Shown: positions 10,012 to 22,519, numbered from the stretch's first letter. The stretch: DNA of 64,000 bases from Parapristionchus giblindavisi (GCA_943737045.1 CALSFV010000654.1:372001-436000); one strand, 5' to 3'. Translations and numbers: made by a program. The notes: a model not told the origin generated them from the sequence alone.

Positions 10012-12629
10012 TCATAGAGTCGATCGGCGCATAATATCGCGCACACGACGTTCAAGTCCGAACAAATGACGATCTTCATCGTGCGGGAACAGTGCACGAA
10101 TATGTTCGGCCAACTTGAGTACGTATCTACAAAAAGATAATCGATAATTAAATGCGATAAGCCACGCCCATTCCGTAAACTACAGTAAAACTTACTCATG
10201 ATTAGGTCCAGCAAGTCCACGAGCAGTACCAATCTGTTTAGCCATCTCGGATGGATGGGCGGGGCCAAGGAATAACTCATTGGCAGTGTGGGCAATGCAT
10301 GTCAAAGCGAGTTGACTGAAATATATCAAGATTAAAGATCAAATATCAATTGAATCGACATTACTCTACATTTGAACTCAGTCACATTAATTCATAACGA
10401 GAAATCATTATGTCTCCATATCTCTCACCTCTCAGAATAATCCGGTCCCTGCTGCGCGGATTCTTCAAATTCGTCGTCGCCCTCAGAAGTTGAGGATGAT
10501 GCGGTCGAAGACGCGGATGACCGCGTTTCCGCGTCGAAAGCGACGCGTACGAGCTTGAACACGTAACCGTTGCCGATCTGGAAAATACAACTGGTTGATT
10601 TCATGTTTCAATAGGTAATTAAATCTTTGGGAATACATTGCATGGACCATCGACATATTATCCCAAAGAGAATGAGGGAATCCCCCTTCCCCTCTCTCTA
10701 TCTCTCTCCTTCTTCTTCTATTCTCATCCTGAACAAGCACACCAGAAACATCGATGCGCTTTAGAAAAAGACAAAGTATAGGGGAGAGAGTGAGAGAGGG
10801 AAGAGGATAGAAGAGATCGTAGACATAATGGAGGAGCCATTGACTAGACAACGTCAGCAATATTGGAGAGAAGAGAAGAGAGTATGGAGAGACAGAGGAA
10901 CATAGAGGTGAGAGAGTACGTGAAGGAGAGAGACGGATAGAGAAGCAGAGTGGAAAGAGAAGGACAGCTTCTATTCTAGCGAGAAACAAACGTCGTTTTA
11001 GAGGGCAATTGGAGAAAAGAGAAAACGCTAAATGTCAGAGATCACTAGGACCACTACCGTAATCCAATGAAAAGAAATGTCAGTTATTGATAGTAAAACA
11101 TGGTGAGAGTACCGTACCTCTCGTTCATTTAGATGTTTGATAGCAGCCTCAATGGCTTCTGATCCTTCAACACGGAAGGCTACACCATTAGTGTCTTCAG
11201 ATGAGCTCTCGATAAGAGTGGCTACACGACCTGGCTGCAATTATTGATTGATTAGACAACTTAGAATAGAGATAACAGAACTTCAAATAAATCAGTTTTA
11301 TCAGAAAGAGGTGTTGCACGAAAAGGCCTGGCTCTAACACTTTGTGATCTCGAGTGAAATGGACACTAACTCATTTACTGATAACAAGAACAGACAACAA
11401 CTCTTCTCTATCTATCATTCCCTTATCAACCATAATACATTCTCTGATCACTATCACTTCTTGTGTGGTGCAATTTGCACTCCACACACCATCATCCTCC
11501 ACAACAATACTAGATACATTATATCAGTCAATACAGTACCCAAATCGATACCGTACTCGCCAAACGATAATCAACTGTTTAGCTAACAAGTAAGTAAGTT
11601 CAAAGAGCTGTGTCACATTAGTCAAAAGAGTCTAACTCTATCTGATTCATCTCACGTATAACGAACACTTTCACATTCTATATGAGAGAAGGTGTTCTTT
11701 CAACAGGAAGTAGTAATACAAATATAAGGTTTCCTTCCCCCGCATCATGATACTCAGCTAATTCTACTCAGCCAATATCCTCTTCTTGAAGCTGTCCACA
11801 TGTTAGTCATGTGAATCTTTCTCTCTCTATAGTCTTGAAAAGACTGCTGGCATAGATGCAGTAGGATAGACGGAGAAAGAAGGAAAAAAAGTGTATAGTG
11901 ATGGATGGAGAGAGCGCCAGACTGACAGAGACCAAGACGAGAGAGGGAAGGAATATGAGAGAGACAATGCAAAGGGAATCCCTGGAGGCTTCATCTAGTA
12001 GTTGAAGAAACAGAGATCGAATATATAAAAGTGCAGACTCCCTCACACTCGAAAGAAGAATCGAGAAATGTGCTTAAAACTCCCTGTAGATATAATAGAA
12101 CCAGATTGGAATGTTCTAGAGGGTTCAATCTAGTTAGAGATGAGAATATGCTGAGAGATGAGAGATAAGGTAAATGGAATAGTGAGAGTTATAATGGATA
12201 CACAATACGATCACAACAACCAAGGAGTGGAAAGAACGAGGAGATAGAGGATAGAAGGGACAGAGGGCAAGTACATCCGTTCTACCCCAAGGAGTACTAC
12301 CACAACTAATGTCGTACTTTAGAAAGTATAAGCAGCTAAAAGTAGTGCTTTCTAGAATATAAGCGAGCCAGGCTTTCTATAGTACATCTCTTTTTTAAGC
12401 TTCGAGCAACTGTATTCTATATTCCGAAATCTGAATCAATAATTCGATACCGTACCAGTTTGTCGTCTCCTCTATGATATGTATTTCCTTGATACATTCG
12501 ACGAGCCCATCCTCTAGCATAAGCCCGTCGTCTTTCAGCAAAAGTGAATCCCGGATTCCAGATGAGAGAACCGTATCCGAATATCCAAATGGATGATGAA
12601 GAAGAAGTGGAAGTGGAGGGGATATGCAT
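10012..12629 (-). CDS. ChaC-family gamma-glutamylcyclotransferase, 5 exons, 224 aa
   Basis: Glutathione-specific gamma-glutamylcyclotransferase: cleaves glutathione to 5-oxoproline and Cys-Gly in the cytosol. Exons (minus): 12456-12629, 11118-11234, 10429-10577, 10196-10315, 10012-10126, with frame kept at every junction. The nucleotide-loop-like motif FGYGSLIWNPGF (residues 17-28) marks the fold. PGRV follows at 59-62. The conserved Glu of NERE (Glu97) corresponds to the catalytic Glu of the family. The C-terminal block with AKQIGTARGLAGPNHEY (about 170-187) is also typical. A Ser/Glu-rich insert of about 35 residues (about 113-147) makes it longer than ChaC2. An acceptor TTGCAG lies 4 nt before the ATG, which suggests spliced-leader trans-splicing. 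Introns 1 and 2 both begin GTACGG. Confidence 0.92.
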
Positions 12630-14377
12630 GAAGCTGCAATCAATAAATCAATAAATCAAAAGGTGTTAAACGTATGGAATACTGTGATATAAATGAGAAA
12701 AATTTACATTGAGTAGAAGATTGAACTAATGTAAATAGATATGTATGTTTGGATATAATGTTTAATGAAAGAGTATAGAGATTGAAGAGACTATGTTCAG
12801 AATAGAAAAAGGAATGGATAAGACTAGGAAATGGAAGCAGAAACGGACTAAAGTAGTAGTCGCATGGAGGGGGAGCACACTCTATGGGGGGGGGGCGGAG
12901 TCTCCTCTCTCTCACATGTGATTCGCGCTTTGCGAACATTGCATCAGCCAGAGATCGCAAAGAACAAGCGAAATGAAGAGTGTGTTAGAGATAGAGATCG
13001 ATTAGAGAGTGTGGGTTATGGAGAGAGCACAGACTAACGAAATGGCATATTTGGTTTTCATACCAGTATTAATAATTATATATAGTTCATAAAAATGTAG
13101 GCGTGTTTCAATAAACGAACGGCTGAAAGATGAATATAGATCGGGTGATAAAGGGATGGGGAGTGATAAGGGATAGACTACGGTAGATTATACCATACTA
13201 TTAAAGATGTTGATAAGATAAGGAAAGCCTTCCGGGCTCAAGACAAAGGGTGTAGGCCAAAGTGTAGGAGTATTAAACAAAGAAAGAAGGTCCAGACTAA
13301 TCTCAACGACAGGACTGAAGGATTAGCGCACCATGATAACATCACATAATAAATTGACTGTTTACCTAAACAATAATCGAAAACATTTGTATAGATTATG
13401 TCCCTAATTCGATTATGTTTTGATGTTTCGAGTGAAAGACTTGAGATGGTGGAAGGAAAGGGGAAAAAAGAGTGCTCTAGGTTGCTTTCCCACGATAATT
13501 CGCATTAGCATTTCTTCTATTCTATATGAATTAGTGATGGATTCGATGGCTGACGCAATATACGTAATCATTTCAGTAGGAAAAGACAGTGGCGACGATA
13601 ACGAGAAAGACATCTACGAAAGATATTATCGAGAATTAATGACGGCCACTGATGAATTGATCACCGAAAAACATTGATATGAACCGTTCTTGAACATATC
13701 AAGTCATAAATGAGAAAAGAGTGAATTGAAATATGTGTTCAAATCAAAAGAAAGCAAAGAAAAGGTAAATTCACTCACAATTTAGCGGTTGTGTTGATTA
13801 CCATGATTGTGTAGTTGCTCGTGGTTAATTGTAGAACATCTACAGCGCAAATTAAGAAGCAATTAGTAATGGAAGACAAAAGGTAAAGCGAGAGTAAACC
13901 GCAATAATCAAAATGTCACTCAAAAGAATTTTTCTCAAGATTCCTAACAGGAATCCAAGCTACCGTAATTAATTTAAAGATTATATTGATTGATTTGTAA
14001 CGAATTTTGCACTATCGCGAAATAATTTCTTTCATTATTATTTTTATTGATCTCTATTTTCACTTTTTACGAAGTGCAATCCAATGAAACTATATATTAA
14101 ATTTAGCATAAAATTCAATGTGTGATTTGAAATTTACGGTCGAATAAGTTACTCATTTTTCTAACGAAAAAAGCGTCATCTCCTAAATATATCTTTCACT
14201 TTAGGTCAGAAATGTGTCCTTATGAATGGTCCGTTTCAACAGTCTCAATCCTCTATTCCTTATATGCGACGATATTATTCATGTCGCATCATTATATATG
14301 AAGCGAATATTTTTATAAATATATAATTAGTTGTGATCGTAGCATTATCAGATAAAAACAAGAAACGAAAAATATTG
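12630..14377. other. Mostly non-coding, about 1.75 kb, up to the palindrome
   Basis: Upstream region of ChaC and left flank of the 8.1 kb palindrome. It contains a G10 run at 12886-12895 and AT-rich sequence. One small reading frame inside it (13423-13677) is listed separately. No RNA gene seen. Confidence 0.4.
13423..13677 (+). CDS. Possible small protein, 84 aa (doubtful)
   Basis: A single open frame from ATG at 13423 to TGA. The last third (SGDDNEKDIYERYYRELM and on) has codon-like composition. It begins just after an ATTTCAG that could be an acceptor, so the real unit might be only a terminal exon. The minus strand is also open here. No homologue or motif recognised. It could be chance. 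Confidence 0.25.
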   Translation: MFRVKDLRWWKERGKKSALGCFPTIIRISISSILYELVMDSMADAIYVIISVGKDSGDDNEKDIYERYYRELMTATDELITEKH

Positions 14378-15444
14378 ATTGACTCTGCACAGTGCGGTGA
14401 GTGAAAGGCACAAATGCTACCGTAATCCATGATTGATCAGCACCTTCCTCTCTTTTTGCTTATCTCTTTCAAGTCGCTTGTTAGTCATTTCATGCACATA
14501 TCCTCAAATATAGCGACTGACATCTGCTGAAAACAAAGAGATAGAGACGGACACAGAGTGGTAGATCAGTCATATCCCCTCTCATACATCAATCGATGAG
14601 TCATCTTGTGTCTCGTTCTCTGGCTGACTGTTCCCTTCTTCTTCTCTCTTCCCTTCTCTGTTCCTTTCCTTCTCTGCCTGATTTTCCTTCCATTTTCAGT
14701 TATCATCACGTTTCACTGTGCTTTTTGATATTGCTTTCGTAGTAAATCCTTCTCCTTCTTCCTCTTTAAGTAACTATCTCTGTCTTCCCCTGCGCTCCTA
14801 TCTTCCTCCATCATTCTACCTTTATCTCTCGTAATTATCAAATGGATATATCTAGGTAGACTTCGTCACCAATCAATTTTGGAATTGTCTTTGTTTATTT
14901 GCATATGTTATTGTTGTAGTTCTCTAGACCTTCTATAGTATTCCCATTTGCATATGATCCAATATTATATACATACCACGTGTCCTCACTTTGTTTCCAT
15001 CATTTGCAGTTTTCGGTCATTCTTTCAATCTCTCCTTTTCATCGTCCAAAGCTCATCTATGCATGGATCTTCTGTCGTTAGTTTATCATCTGTCATTTTT
15101 CATTTCAATCTCTTCCTCTTTATCCCTCCTACATCCATGGTCATACCAATCGATCACTAAGGAAGAGAGTAGATCGTCAATCGATAATGTTTATGAGAGA
15201 GTTGAAAGGAAAGGAAGTGATCCATCTGTCGATGCCTACCATCATTTTATGTGTCTATATCTTGATATATTGCATCTTTCTGTTTATGTTGCATTCGTTT
15301 TATATTCTTTATAGTTTTTTCTTAAATAATTTGCAACAGAACCCATTTTTAGTCTTTCTCTTTTTCTCTTTCCCTAAATTTCTCGCTCTTCTAACCATCT
15401 CTCAGCTTTATTCGCATTCTTTCTCTCCACATTCAATAATAATT

Positions 15445-15557
15445 CTGAGGTCGTATCCATGAAGCGTTACAAACAATTTGTCGATAAACGTGACGTTACG
15501 AGCGTAGACGTAGACATTATGTCAACTTTTACGCCTTACGCCATGGATACGGTCTCA
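15445..15557. mobile_element. MITE-like element, family A (palindrome left arm)
   Basis: A 113 bp element with terminal inverted repeats CTGAGGTCGTATCCATG and CTGAGACCGTATCCATG (read inward). Its interior has AAACGTGACGT, shared with the diverged element at 30849-30990. It has a mirror copy at 21345-21458 because it lies in the palindrome. Confidence 0.6.
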
Positions 15558-15851
15558 GACGATGTGCGCAATGTATCCTTCCTATCCTTAATTGTATTTA
15601 TATTTTATATTTCGTCTACATGTATTTGTTCATACATTAAATCATTTCAAATCCATTTCAGAGACGACACTTATCGCCTCCGCCGTAGATGACGTAATCT
15701 GCTAAGATGACGTCATTTTTGTGCATATCCGTACAAGGTATGGTGCTTGACTTGGTTCCCTTCTCTAAAACATGTCCTTTGACGGGAAGATCAAACCTTT
15801 CAATTTCTCATTCTACAGGCTGAATCTTCGTTCCACATCGTCATGACCTAA

Positions 15852-16298
15852 GAGCAAGTTCGTCTCGAAACCTGTCGTAAATGCCTAGATGACATCAGAT
15901 GGTGGACTCGGGGACCTGAGGCTTCTTTGAAGGTACGTGCCTTCCTTGGATTTTATTTCCTGTTATGTGAAAAAGACGAAAATTTTGTGGAGATTTTGCC
16001 TATCTTTTTTCATGACTTGAATAGAACCTCTGTTAGAGTATACTTCATTTTTGTTACGTCATTGTTTTTGCCTTTGCTTTCGCCAACTTCCTTTTCATTG
16101 CTCAGTGATCTGTCTCGTTAACAGAAATCAAAGTTTTATACAAAGTGATTGTTCACAAACTCAAAACGTTGAATCTCATAATTTGCTGTTTTGCAGGCGA
16201 ATCGTCACTGTCGTATTCGGAATCTCGTCATCCTCGCCGTTGATGGTCTTCTGAATGTGTTCTTCAGAAGTGGAACGCCGCCAAGATCCTACGCTTGA
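15852..16298 (+). CDS. Candidate two-exon coding fragment, left arm
   Basis: Not recognised. Exon A, 15852-15932, encodes 27 residues starting EQVRLETCRKC and ends at donor AAG|GTACGTG. Exon B, 16197-16298, follows TTTTGCAG, continues in phase with ANRHCRIRNLVILAV and ends in TGA after PPRSYA. Composition is strongly protein-like and GC is higher than the surroundings. No start codon is in frame: an in-frame TAA lies just upstream of exon A, so either an upstream exon joins through the weak acceptor CCTAAG or this is a relic. The mirror copy in the right arm (20605-21051) keeps the same frame and stop. It could be a host gene piece or transposon-encoded. Confidence 0.35.
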
Positions 16299-16524
16299 GC
16301 TCTGTCGGCGTATTCCAGCAATGGCTGGAACTTGTTTTCCGAAAAAATAAAGAATTTGGGGTTGTTGATGTTTGAAATCGGTGTCTAAGCCCGCGAAGTT
16401 AAATGGGCGGGATCAGCATCGCTATATACATAGAGTTCGCAAAAAATGGGCGGAGTCATGCATCACATTATAAGTACGGGAGCGGAAGAGTATATGTAGT
16501 TCGTTTGCTATCTCTTCTAATAGG

Positions 16525-16595
16525 GACCCATGGCCTAGTGGATAGTAGACCGCACTGTCAATCCGATCGGTTGGTCGACAGGTAAGTTCGATCCC
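16525..16595 (+). repeat. tRNA-like (Pol III A/B box) segment, left arm
   Basis: An A box TGGCCTAGTGG (16531-16541) and B box AGTTCGATCCC (16585-16595) are spaced as in a tRNA, but acceptor and anticodon stems do not pair properly. Best read as a tRNA-derived SINE head or tRNA relic. Mirror copy at 20307-20380. Confidence 0.45.
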
Positions 16596-16930
16596 CCGAG
16601 AAGGATTAGCAAAAGAAGATCACGCCCCACAGAACCCATCACTTTTTGCCATTTTTTCTTTACGCGCTTATTATGCTAATGAGGACTGTATGTCAGAGTT
16701 CCCACAGAATGATCATGAATCGCAAACTAATTTTTCTTTATAATTGTAAAAATATTCTAAAATGCTATTTATGTATTTGTATTGAATGCACTATCAATGA
16801 TTTTCAATGTTTATTGATGCAGAAACAGAAAGAGTGCATGAAAAATCAATAACGCACGATAACGGTGACATGTCAAGGTTGAAAAAATAAGCATATAGCT
16901 CTTAAAATGTGACTAAAGTATGTTAGAGAT

Positions 16931-17715
16931 AGCATAAGTGTAGCTCACTTCATTTAGGTAGAGCAAATCCAATGAGAAAATACAACATTGGGACCATAAA
17001 CCTTGAACAGAAAGAAAAGGTCAGGGATCTTGGTTTCATCATTCAGAAGACTCTAACCTTTTCGAACCACAGCAGGCTAACGGCATCAAAAGCCAAAACC
17101 GCTTGCCACATAATCCTTAGAGCATTACTTACCAAGAACGTGACTGTACTATTAAAAACGTACTCAATCTATATCAGACCAATTCTAGAAAGTGCCTCAA
17201 TAGTCTTCAATCCATATCAGATAGGAGATAAAAAGATTTTAGAAAGGGTCCAAAACTATTTTACCAGACGAATATTCATGCGTTGCTTCAATGCCACATG
17301 GGATTCAATGCCCTCAAGCATGCAAAGGAATAAACAACTAAATCTAGATACATATCAAATCAGCTATGAAACTTATCAGAGGAAAATATAAAATCTCTAA
17401 TCGAAAACCACATTACTTTCGCACTTATACAACTCATAATGGTCTCAATTTTAATAATCCAGGTTCACGCTTTCACTACAGGCATAATAGTTTCTTTCCT
17501 AGAGCGGCACGGCTTCTTGTACGACCTAAAAACCGGATTACCTTTAGTTTCCCTGAGTGAAAATTGATTGATGTGATCTTCCTATTTCCAATAGTAATTC
17601 TATTTCGACAGTTCTTGTGTTCACCAATAATCTGTTCCTCTCATTCATTCACACATTTTATTTGTTCTTTACTGTACAGTGTTTCCTTGTGAACGCATAA
17701 ATATTATTATTATTA
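16931..17715 (+). mobile_element. 5'-truncated non-LTR retrotransposon (LINE) fragment
   Basis: A 785 bp insertion flanked by the 7 bp target duplication TAGAGAT (16924-16930 and 17716-17722) and ending in a TAT/ATT-rich tail. The reading frame 16972-17391 matches the C-terminal part of a LINE reverse transcriptase: LGFIIQKTLTFSNHSR, then SKAKTACHIILRALLTK, YSIYIRPILES and a FTRR motif. A frame change near 17390 leads into the usual C-terminal end (NSFFPRAARLLV, up to 17560). The reverse-transcriptase core and endonuclease are absent, so it is dead on arrival. The right arm of the palindrome has the empty site. Confidence 0.85.
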
Positions 17716-18238
17716 TAGAGATGTTCACAAAGTTGTTACTCTATTGCTGAAGTTTGATCTTTGATCTTTCTCAACAATTTTTCGAATAATGGGCGAAGAT
17801 AACGGTTTTCGAGAGTTTTCTTAGTTGTTGAATTTCGCTTGTTATTTTCTGTTAAAATAAGATAAATCTAACACTTAAAGCTTGAAATGTGACTATGGTA
17901 TTGATTACAATTGATTACAAGATGAATATATAATAGTATAGATTACAAGATAGGAAGTCGTTTCGGTTCAGTGTTAGATCAGTGATAGAGTGGCCAGATG
18001 ATCAGACTAGATCGATGGGCAGAGACGCAGAGAGTCATCGCGCGCGCACTGAACTTGATTTACCACCACTATTGAGACGGGTGGCGGGCGGGGGTAACTT
18101 CACTGAAAAAAAACATCAAAATTTTAAAAATAATAATTTTGATAAAATAAATACTTTAAATTACTCTAATAATTTTATTGGCACAGATGTCGTATAGAAA
18201 AGTCGAAATAACTGCGAAAGAAAATTTTTTTTAAAACT

Positions 18239-18960
18239 GATAATAATGATAACCTGCTAAATGACTTCAATAAATCACTTAACGAAGGCAACGCCAGCAA
18301 CAGTCAAGCATCAGCAACAGCATCAGATTCAGATTTCAGATTTCAGAATCAAATTAAAGAAAAAATCAAATTAAATTAAGAAATTAAATTAAAGAAAAGG
18401 ATCAGATTTCAGCGCCCGTATATTGCTTATATTAGGCTTAATTTTTCAATGTGTATAATAATGATAACCTGCTAAATGACTTCAATAAATCACTTAACGA
18501 GGACAACGCCAGCAACAGTAGAAAATCAGAATAATATTATTAAATAATATTAAATTTATGCGTTATAAGGAGGATTAGATATGGTGAACAATTGATGTAG
18601 TGATGAATAACATACTATGCTACAAATTAGCTAGCAAATAAATAACAATTAATTGTTATTTATCAAGTACGGACAAGTTACTACGTTTTCGGAAAGCTTT
18701 AACTGTGAGGCAAATAATAGAGCTATCGTTATGTTTATTCAAATTGACAACAACATGATTTGAAAGGCTAATTAAGCTAGGGTAATTTACAGAGAAGTGC
18801 ATAGAAGATCGCTCTTTATGCATAAATTATTTTTGGATTTTGTAATGTTTTAATTCGACGCTTAATAAGAGTATGATTCTGGATTCTATAACTACAATAA
18901 TCTCAATCAGATTTCAGCGCCCGTATATTGCTAATATTAGGCTTAATTTTTCAATGTGTA
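18239..18960. repeat. Partial tandem duplication with insertion, left arm only
   Basis: A block of about 220 bp (starting AATGATAACCTGC and ending TTCAATGTGTA) occurs at 18239-18458. Its beginning recurs at about 18460 and its end at about 18906-18960, with roughly 390 bp of unrelated AT-rich sequence between. The right arm has a single undivided copy. Confidence 0.6.
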
Positions 18961-19021
18961 TTGTTTTCAGACCATTAACTTTTTTTCCATTTTGATTGCA
19001 AATACTAACTTGTAAGATTTA

Positions 19022-19186
19022 TTTAACCATAAAAAGATGTCATCAAGGATACGGTAGTATACGGTACGGATACAGTAGTATACGTAGGATAGGATACGTA
19101 GGATACGGTAGTATACGGTACGGTAGGATACGTAGGATACGGTAGAATACGGTAGTATACGGTAGGATACGGTAGGATACAGTAGT
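19022..19186. repeat. Palindrome spacer with TACGGTA repeats
   Basis: The only part of the palindrome without an inverted partner. From about 19048 it is an irregular tandem array of TACGGTA / TACGTAGGA words, the same word seen at many introns in this window. Confidence 0.8.
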
Positions 19187-20306
19187 ATAAATCTTGCAAG
19201 TTAGTATTTGCAGTCAAAATGGAAAAAAGTTAATGGTCTGAAAACAATACACATTGAAAAATTAAGCCTAATATTAGCAATATACGGAAATCTGATCCTT
19301 TTCTTTAATTTAATTTCTTAATTTAATTTGATTTTTTCTTTAATTTGATTCTGAAATCTGAAATCTGAATCTGATGCTGTTGCTGATGCTTGACTGTTGC
19401 TGGCGTTGCCCTCGTTAAGTGATTTATTGAAGTCATTTAGCAGGTTATCATTATTATCAGTTTAAAAAAAATTTTCTTTCGCAGTTATTTCGACTTTTCT
19501 ATACGACATCTGTGCCAATAAAATTATTAGAGTAATTTAAAGTATTTATTTTATCAAAATTATTATTTTTAAAATTTTGATGTTTTTTTTCAGTGAAGTT
19601 ACCCCGCCCGCCACCCGTCTCAATAGTGGTGGTAAATCAAGTTCAGTGCGCGCGCGATGACTCTCTGCGTCTCTGCCCATCGATCTAGTCTGATCATCTG
19701 GCCACTCTATCACTGATCTAACACTGAACCGAAACGACTTCCTATCTTGTAATCTATACTATTATATATTCATCTTGTAATCAATTGTAATCAATACCAT
19801 AGTCACATTTCAAGCTTTAAGTGTTAGATTTATCTTCTTTTAACAGAAAATAACAAGCGAAATTCAACAACTAAGAAAACTCTCGAAAACCGTTATCTTC
19901 GCCCATTATTCGAAAAATTGTTGAGAAAGATCAAAGATCAAACTTCAGCAATAGAGTAACAACTTTGTGAACATCTCTAACATATTTTAGTCACATTTTA
20001 AGAGCTATATGCTTATTTTTTCAACCTTGACATGTCACCGTTATCGTTCGTTATTGATTTTTCATGCACTCTTTCTGTTTTTGCATCAATAAACATTGAA
20101 AATCATTGATAGTGCATTCAATACAAATACATAAATAGCATTTTAGAATATTTTTACAATTATAAAGAAAAATTAGTTTGCGATTCATGATCATTCTGTG
20201 GGAACTCTGACATACAGTCCTCATTAGCATAATAAGCGCGTAAAGAAAAAATGGCAAAAAGTGATGGGTTCTGTGGGGCGTGATCTTCTTTTGCTAATCC
20301 TTCTCG

Positions 20307-20380
20307 GGGGATCGAACTTCCCTGTCGACCAACCGATCGGATTGACAGTGCGGTCTACTATCCACTAGGCCATGGGTCCC
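20307..20380 (-). repeat. tRNA-like segment, right arm
   Basis: Mirror of 16525-16595, with the same A-box and B-box words on the minus strand and no full cloverleaf. A few bases differ after the B-box. Confidence 0.4.
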
Positions 20381-20604
20381 TATTAGAAGAGATAGCAAAC
20401 GAACTACATATACTCTTCCGCTCCCGTACTTATAATGTGATGCATGACTCCGCCCATTTTTTGCGAACTCTATGTATATAGCGATGCTGATCCCGCCCAT
20501 TTAACTTCGCGGGCTTAGACACCGATTTCAAACATCAACAACCCCAAATTCTTTATTTTTTCGGAAAACAAGTTCCAGCCATTGCTGGAATACGCCGACA
20601 GAGT

Positions 20605-21051
20605 TCAAGCGTAGGATCTTGGCGGCGTTCCACTTCTGAAGAACACATTCAGAAGACCATCAACGGCGAGGATGACGAGATTCCGAATACGACAGTGACG
20701 ATTCGCCTGCAAAACAGCAAATTATGAGATTCAACGTTTTGAGTTTGTGAACAATCACTTTGTATAAAACTTTGATTTCTGTTAACGAGACAGATCACTG
20801 AGCAATGAAAAGGAAGTTGGCGAAAGCAAAGGCAAAAACAATGACGTAACAAAAATGAAGTATACTCTAACAGAGGTTCTATTCAAGTCATGAAAAAAGA
20901 TAGGCAAAATCTCCACAAAATTTTCGTCTTTTTCACATAACAGGAAATAAAATCCAAGGAAGGCACGTACCTTCAAAGAAGCCTCAGGTCCCCGAGTCCA
21001 CCATCTGATGTCATCTAGGCATTTACGACAGGTTTCGAGACGAACTTGCTC
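20605..21051 (-). CDS. Candidate two-exon coding fragment, right arm
   Basis: Mirror of 15852-16298: exon A 20971-21051, exon B 20605-20706, same frames, same donor and acceptor, same stop and the same upstream in-frame TAA. The identical frame in both arms may reflect recent duplication or arm-to-arm conversion as much as selection. Confidence 0.35.
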
Positions 21052-21344
21052 TTAGGTCATGACGATGTGGAACGAAGATTCAGCCTGTAGAATGAGAAAT
21101 TGAAAGGTTTGATCTTCCCGTCAAAGGACATGTTTTAGAGAAGGGAACCAAGTCAAGCACCATACCTTGTACGGATATGCACAAAAATGACGTCATCTTA
21201 GCAGATTACGTCATCTACGGCGGAGGCGATAAGTGTCGTCTCTGAAATGGATTTGAAATGATTTAATGTATGAACAAATACATGTAGACGAAATATAAAA
21301 TATAAATACAATTAAGGATAGGAAGGATACATTGCGCACATCGT

Positions 21345-21458
21345 CTGAGACCGTATCCATGGCGTAAGGCGTAAAAGTTGACATAATGTCTACGTCTACG
21401 CTCGTAACGTCACGTTTATCGACAAATTGTTTGTAACGCTTCATGGATACGACCTCAG
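21345..21458. mobile_element. MITE-like element, family A (palindrome right arm)
   Basis: Mirror copy of the element at 15445-15557, with the same inverted tips CTGAGACCGTATCCATG and CTGAGGTCGTATCCATG. Confidence 0.6.
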
Positions 21459-22519
21459 AATTATTATTGAATGTGGAGAGAAAGAATGCGAATAAAGCTG
21501 AGAGATGGTTAGAAGAGCGAGAAATTTAGGGAAAGAGAAAAAGAGAAAGACTAAAAATGGGTTCTGTTGCAAATTATTTAAGAAAAAACTATAAAGAATA
21601 TAAAACGAATGCAACATAAACAGAAAGATGCAATATATCAAGATATAGACACATAAAATGATGGTAGGCATCGACAGATGGATCACTTCCTTTCCTTTCA
21701 ACTCTCTCATAAACATTATCGATTGACGATCTACTCTCTTCCTTAGTGATCGATTGGTATGACCATGGATGTAGGAGGGATAAAGAGGAAGAGATTGAAA
21801 TGAAAAATGACAGATGATAAACTAACGACAGAAGATCCATGCATAGATGAGCTTTGGACGATGAAAAAGAGAGATTGAAAGAATGACCGAAAACTGCAAA
21901 TGAAGGAAACAAAGTGAGGACACGTGGCATGTATATAATATTGGATCATATGCAAATGGGAATACTATAGAAGGTCTAGAGAACTACAACAATAACATAT
22001 GCAAATAAATAAAGACAAATCCAAAATTGATTGGTTACGAAGTATACCCAGATATATCCATTTGATAATTAAATAAAGGTAGAGTGATGGAGGGAGATAG
22101 GAGCGCAGGGGAAGAGGTAGGTACTTAAAGACGAAGAAGGAAAAGAATTAACTACGAAAACAATATCAAAAAGCACAGTGAATCGTGATGATAACTGAAA
22201 ATGGAAGGAAAATCAGGCAGAGAAGGAAAGGAACAGAGAAGGGAAGAGAGAAGAAGAAGGGAACAGTCAGCCAGAGAACGAGACATAAGATGACTCATCG
22301 ATTGATGTATGAGAGGGGATATGACTGATCTACCACTCTGTGTCCGTCTCTATCTCTTTGTTTTCAGCAGATGTCAGTCGCTATATTTGAGGATATGTGC
22401 ATGAAATGACTAACAAGCGACTTGTAAGAGACAAGCAAAGAGAGAGGAAGGTGCTGATCAATCATGGATTACGGTAGCATTTGTGCCTTTCACACATCGC
22501 ACTGTGCAGAGTCAATCAA

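Larger units (their letters stand above)
14378..19021. repeat. Left arm of 8.1 kb palindrome
   Basis: The reverse complement of 19187-22519. The outer edge starts near ATTGACTCTGCACAGTGCG and the inner edge ends near TTGTAAGATTTAT. It is about 1.3 kb longer than the right arm because of two additions: a LINE fragment at 16931-17715, and a partial tandem duplication with an insertion at about 18459-18905. It carries a small inverted-repeat element (15445-15557), a two-exon coding candidate (15852-16298) and a tRNA-like segment (16525-16595). Confidence 0.93.
19187..22519. repeat. Right arm of 8.1 kb palindrome
   Basis: Reverse complement of the left arm without the LINE fragment and without the extra 0.45 kb near the centre. 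It ends exactly where a (CCCTCT)n microsatellite starts at 22520. Confidence 0.93.

Noticed and set aside
10483..10989. 168-codon minus-strand frame
   Set aside because: It overlaps ChaC exon 3 in another frame and runs through intron 2, and it is low-complexity.
16525..16595. Considered as a functional tRNA gene
   Set aside because: A and B boxes are present but acceptor and anticodon stems do not pair, so it is annotated as a tRNA-like segment only.
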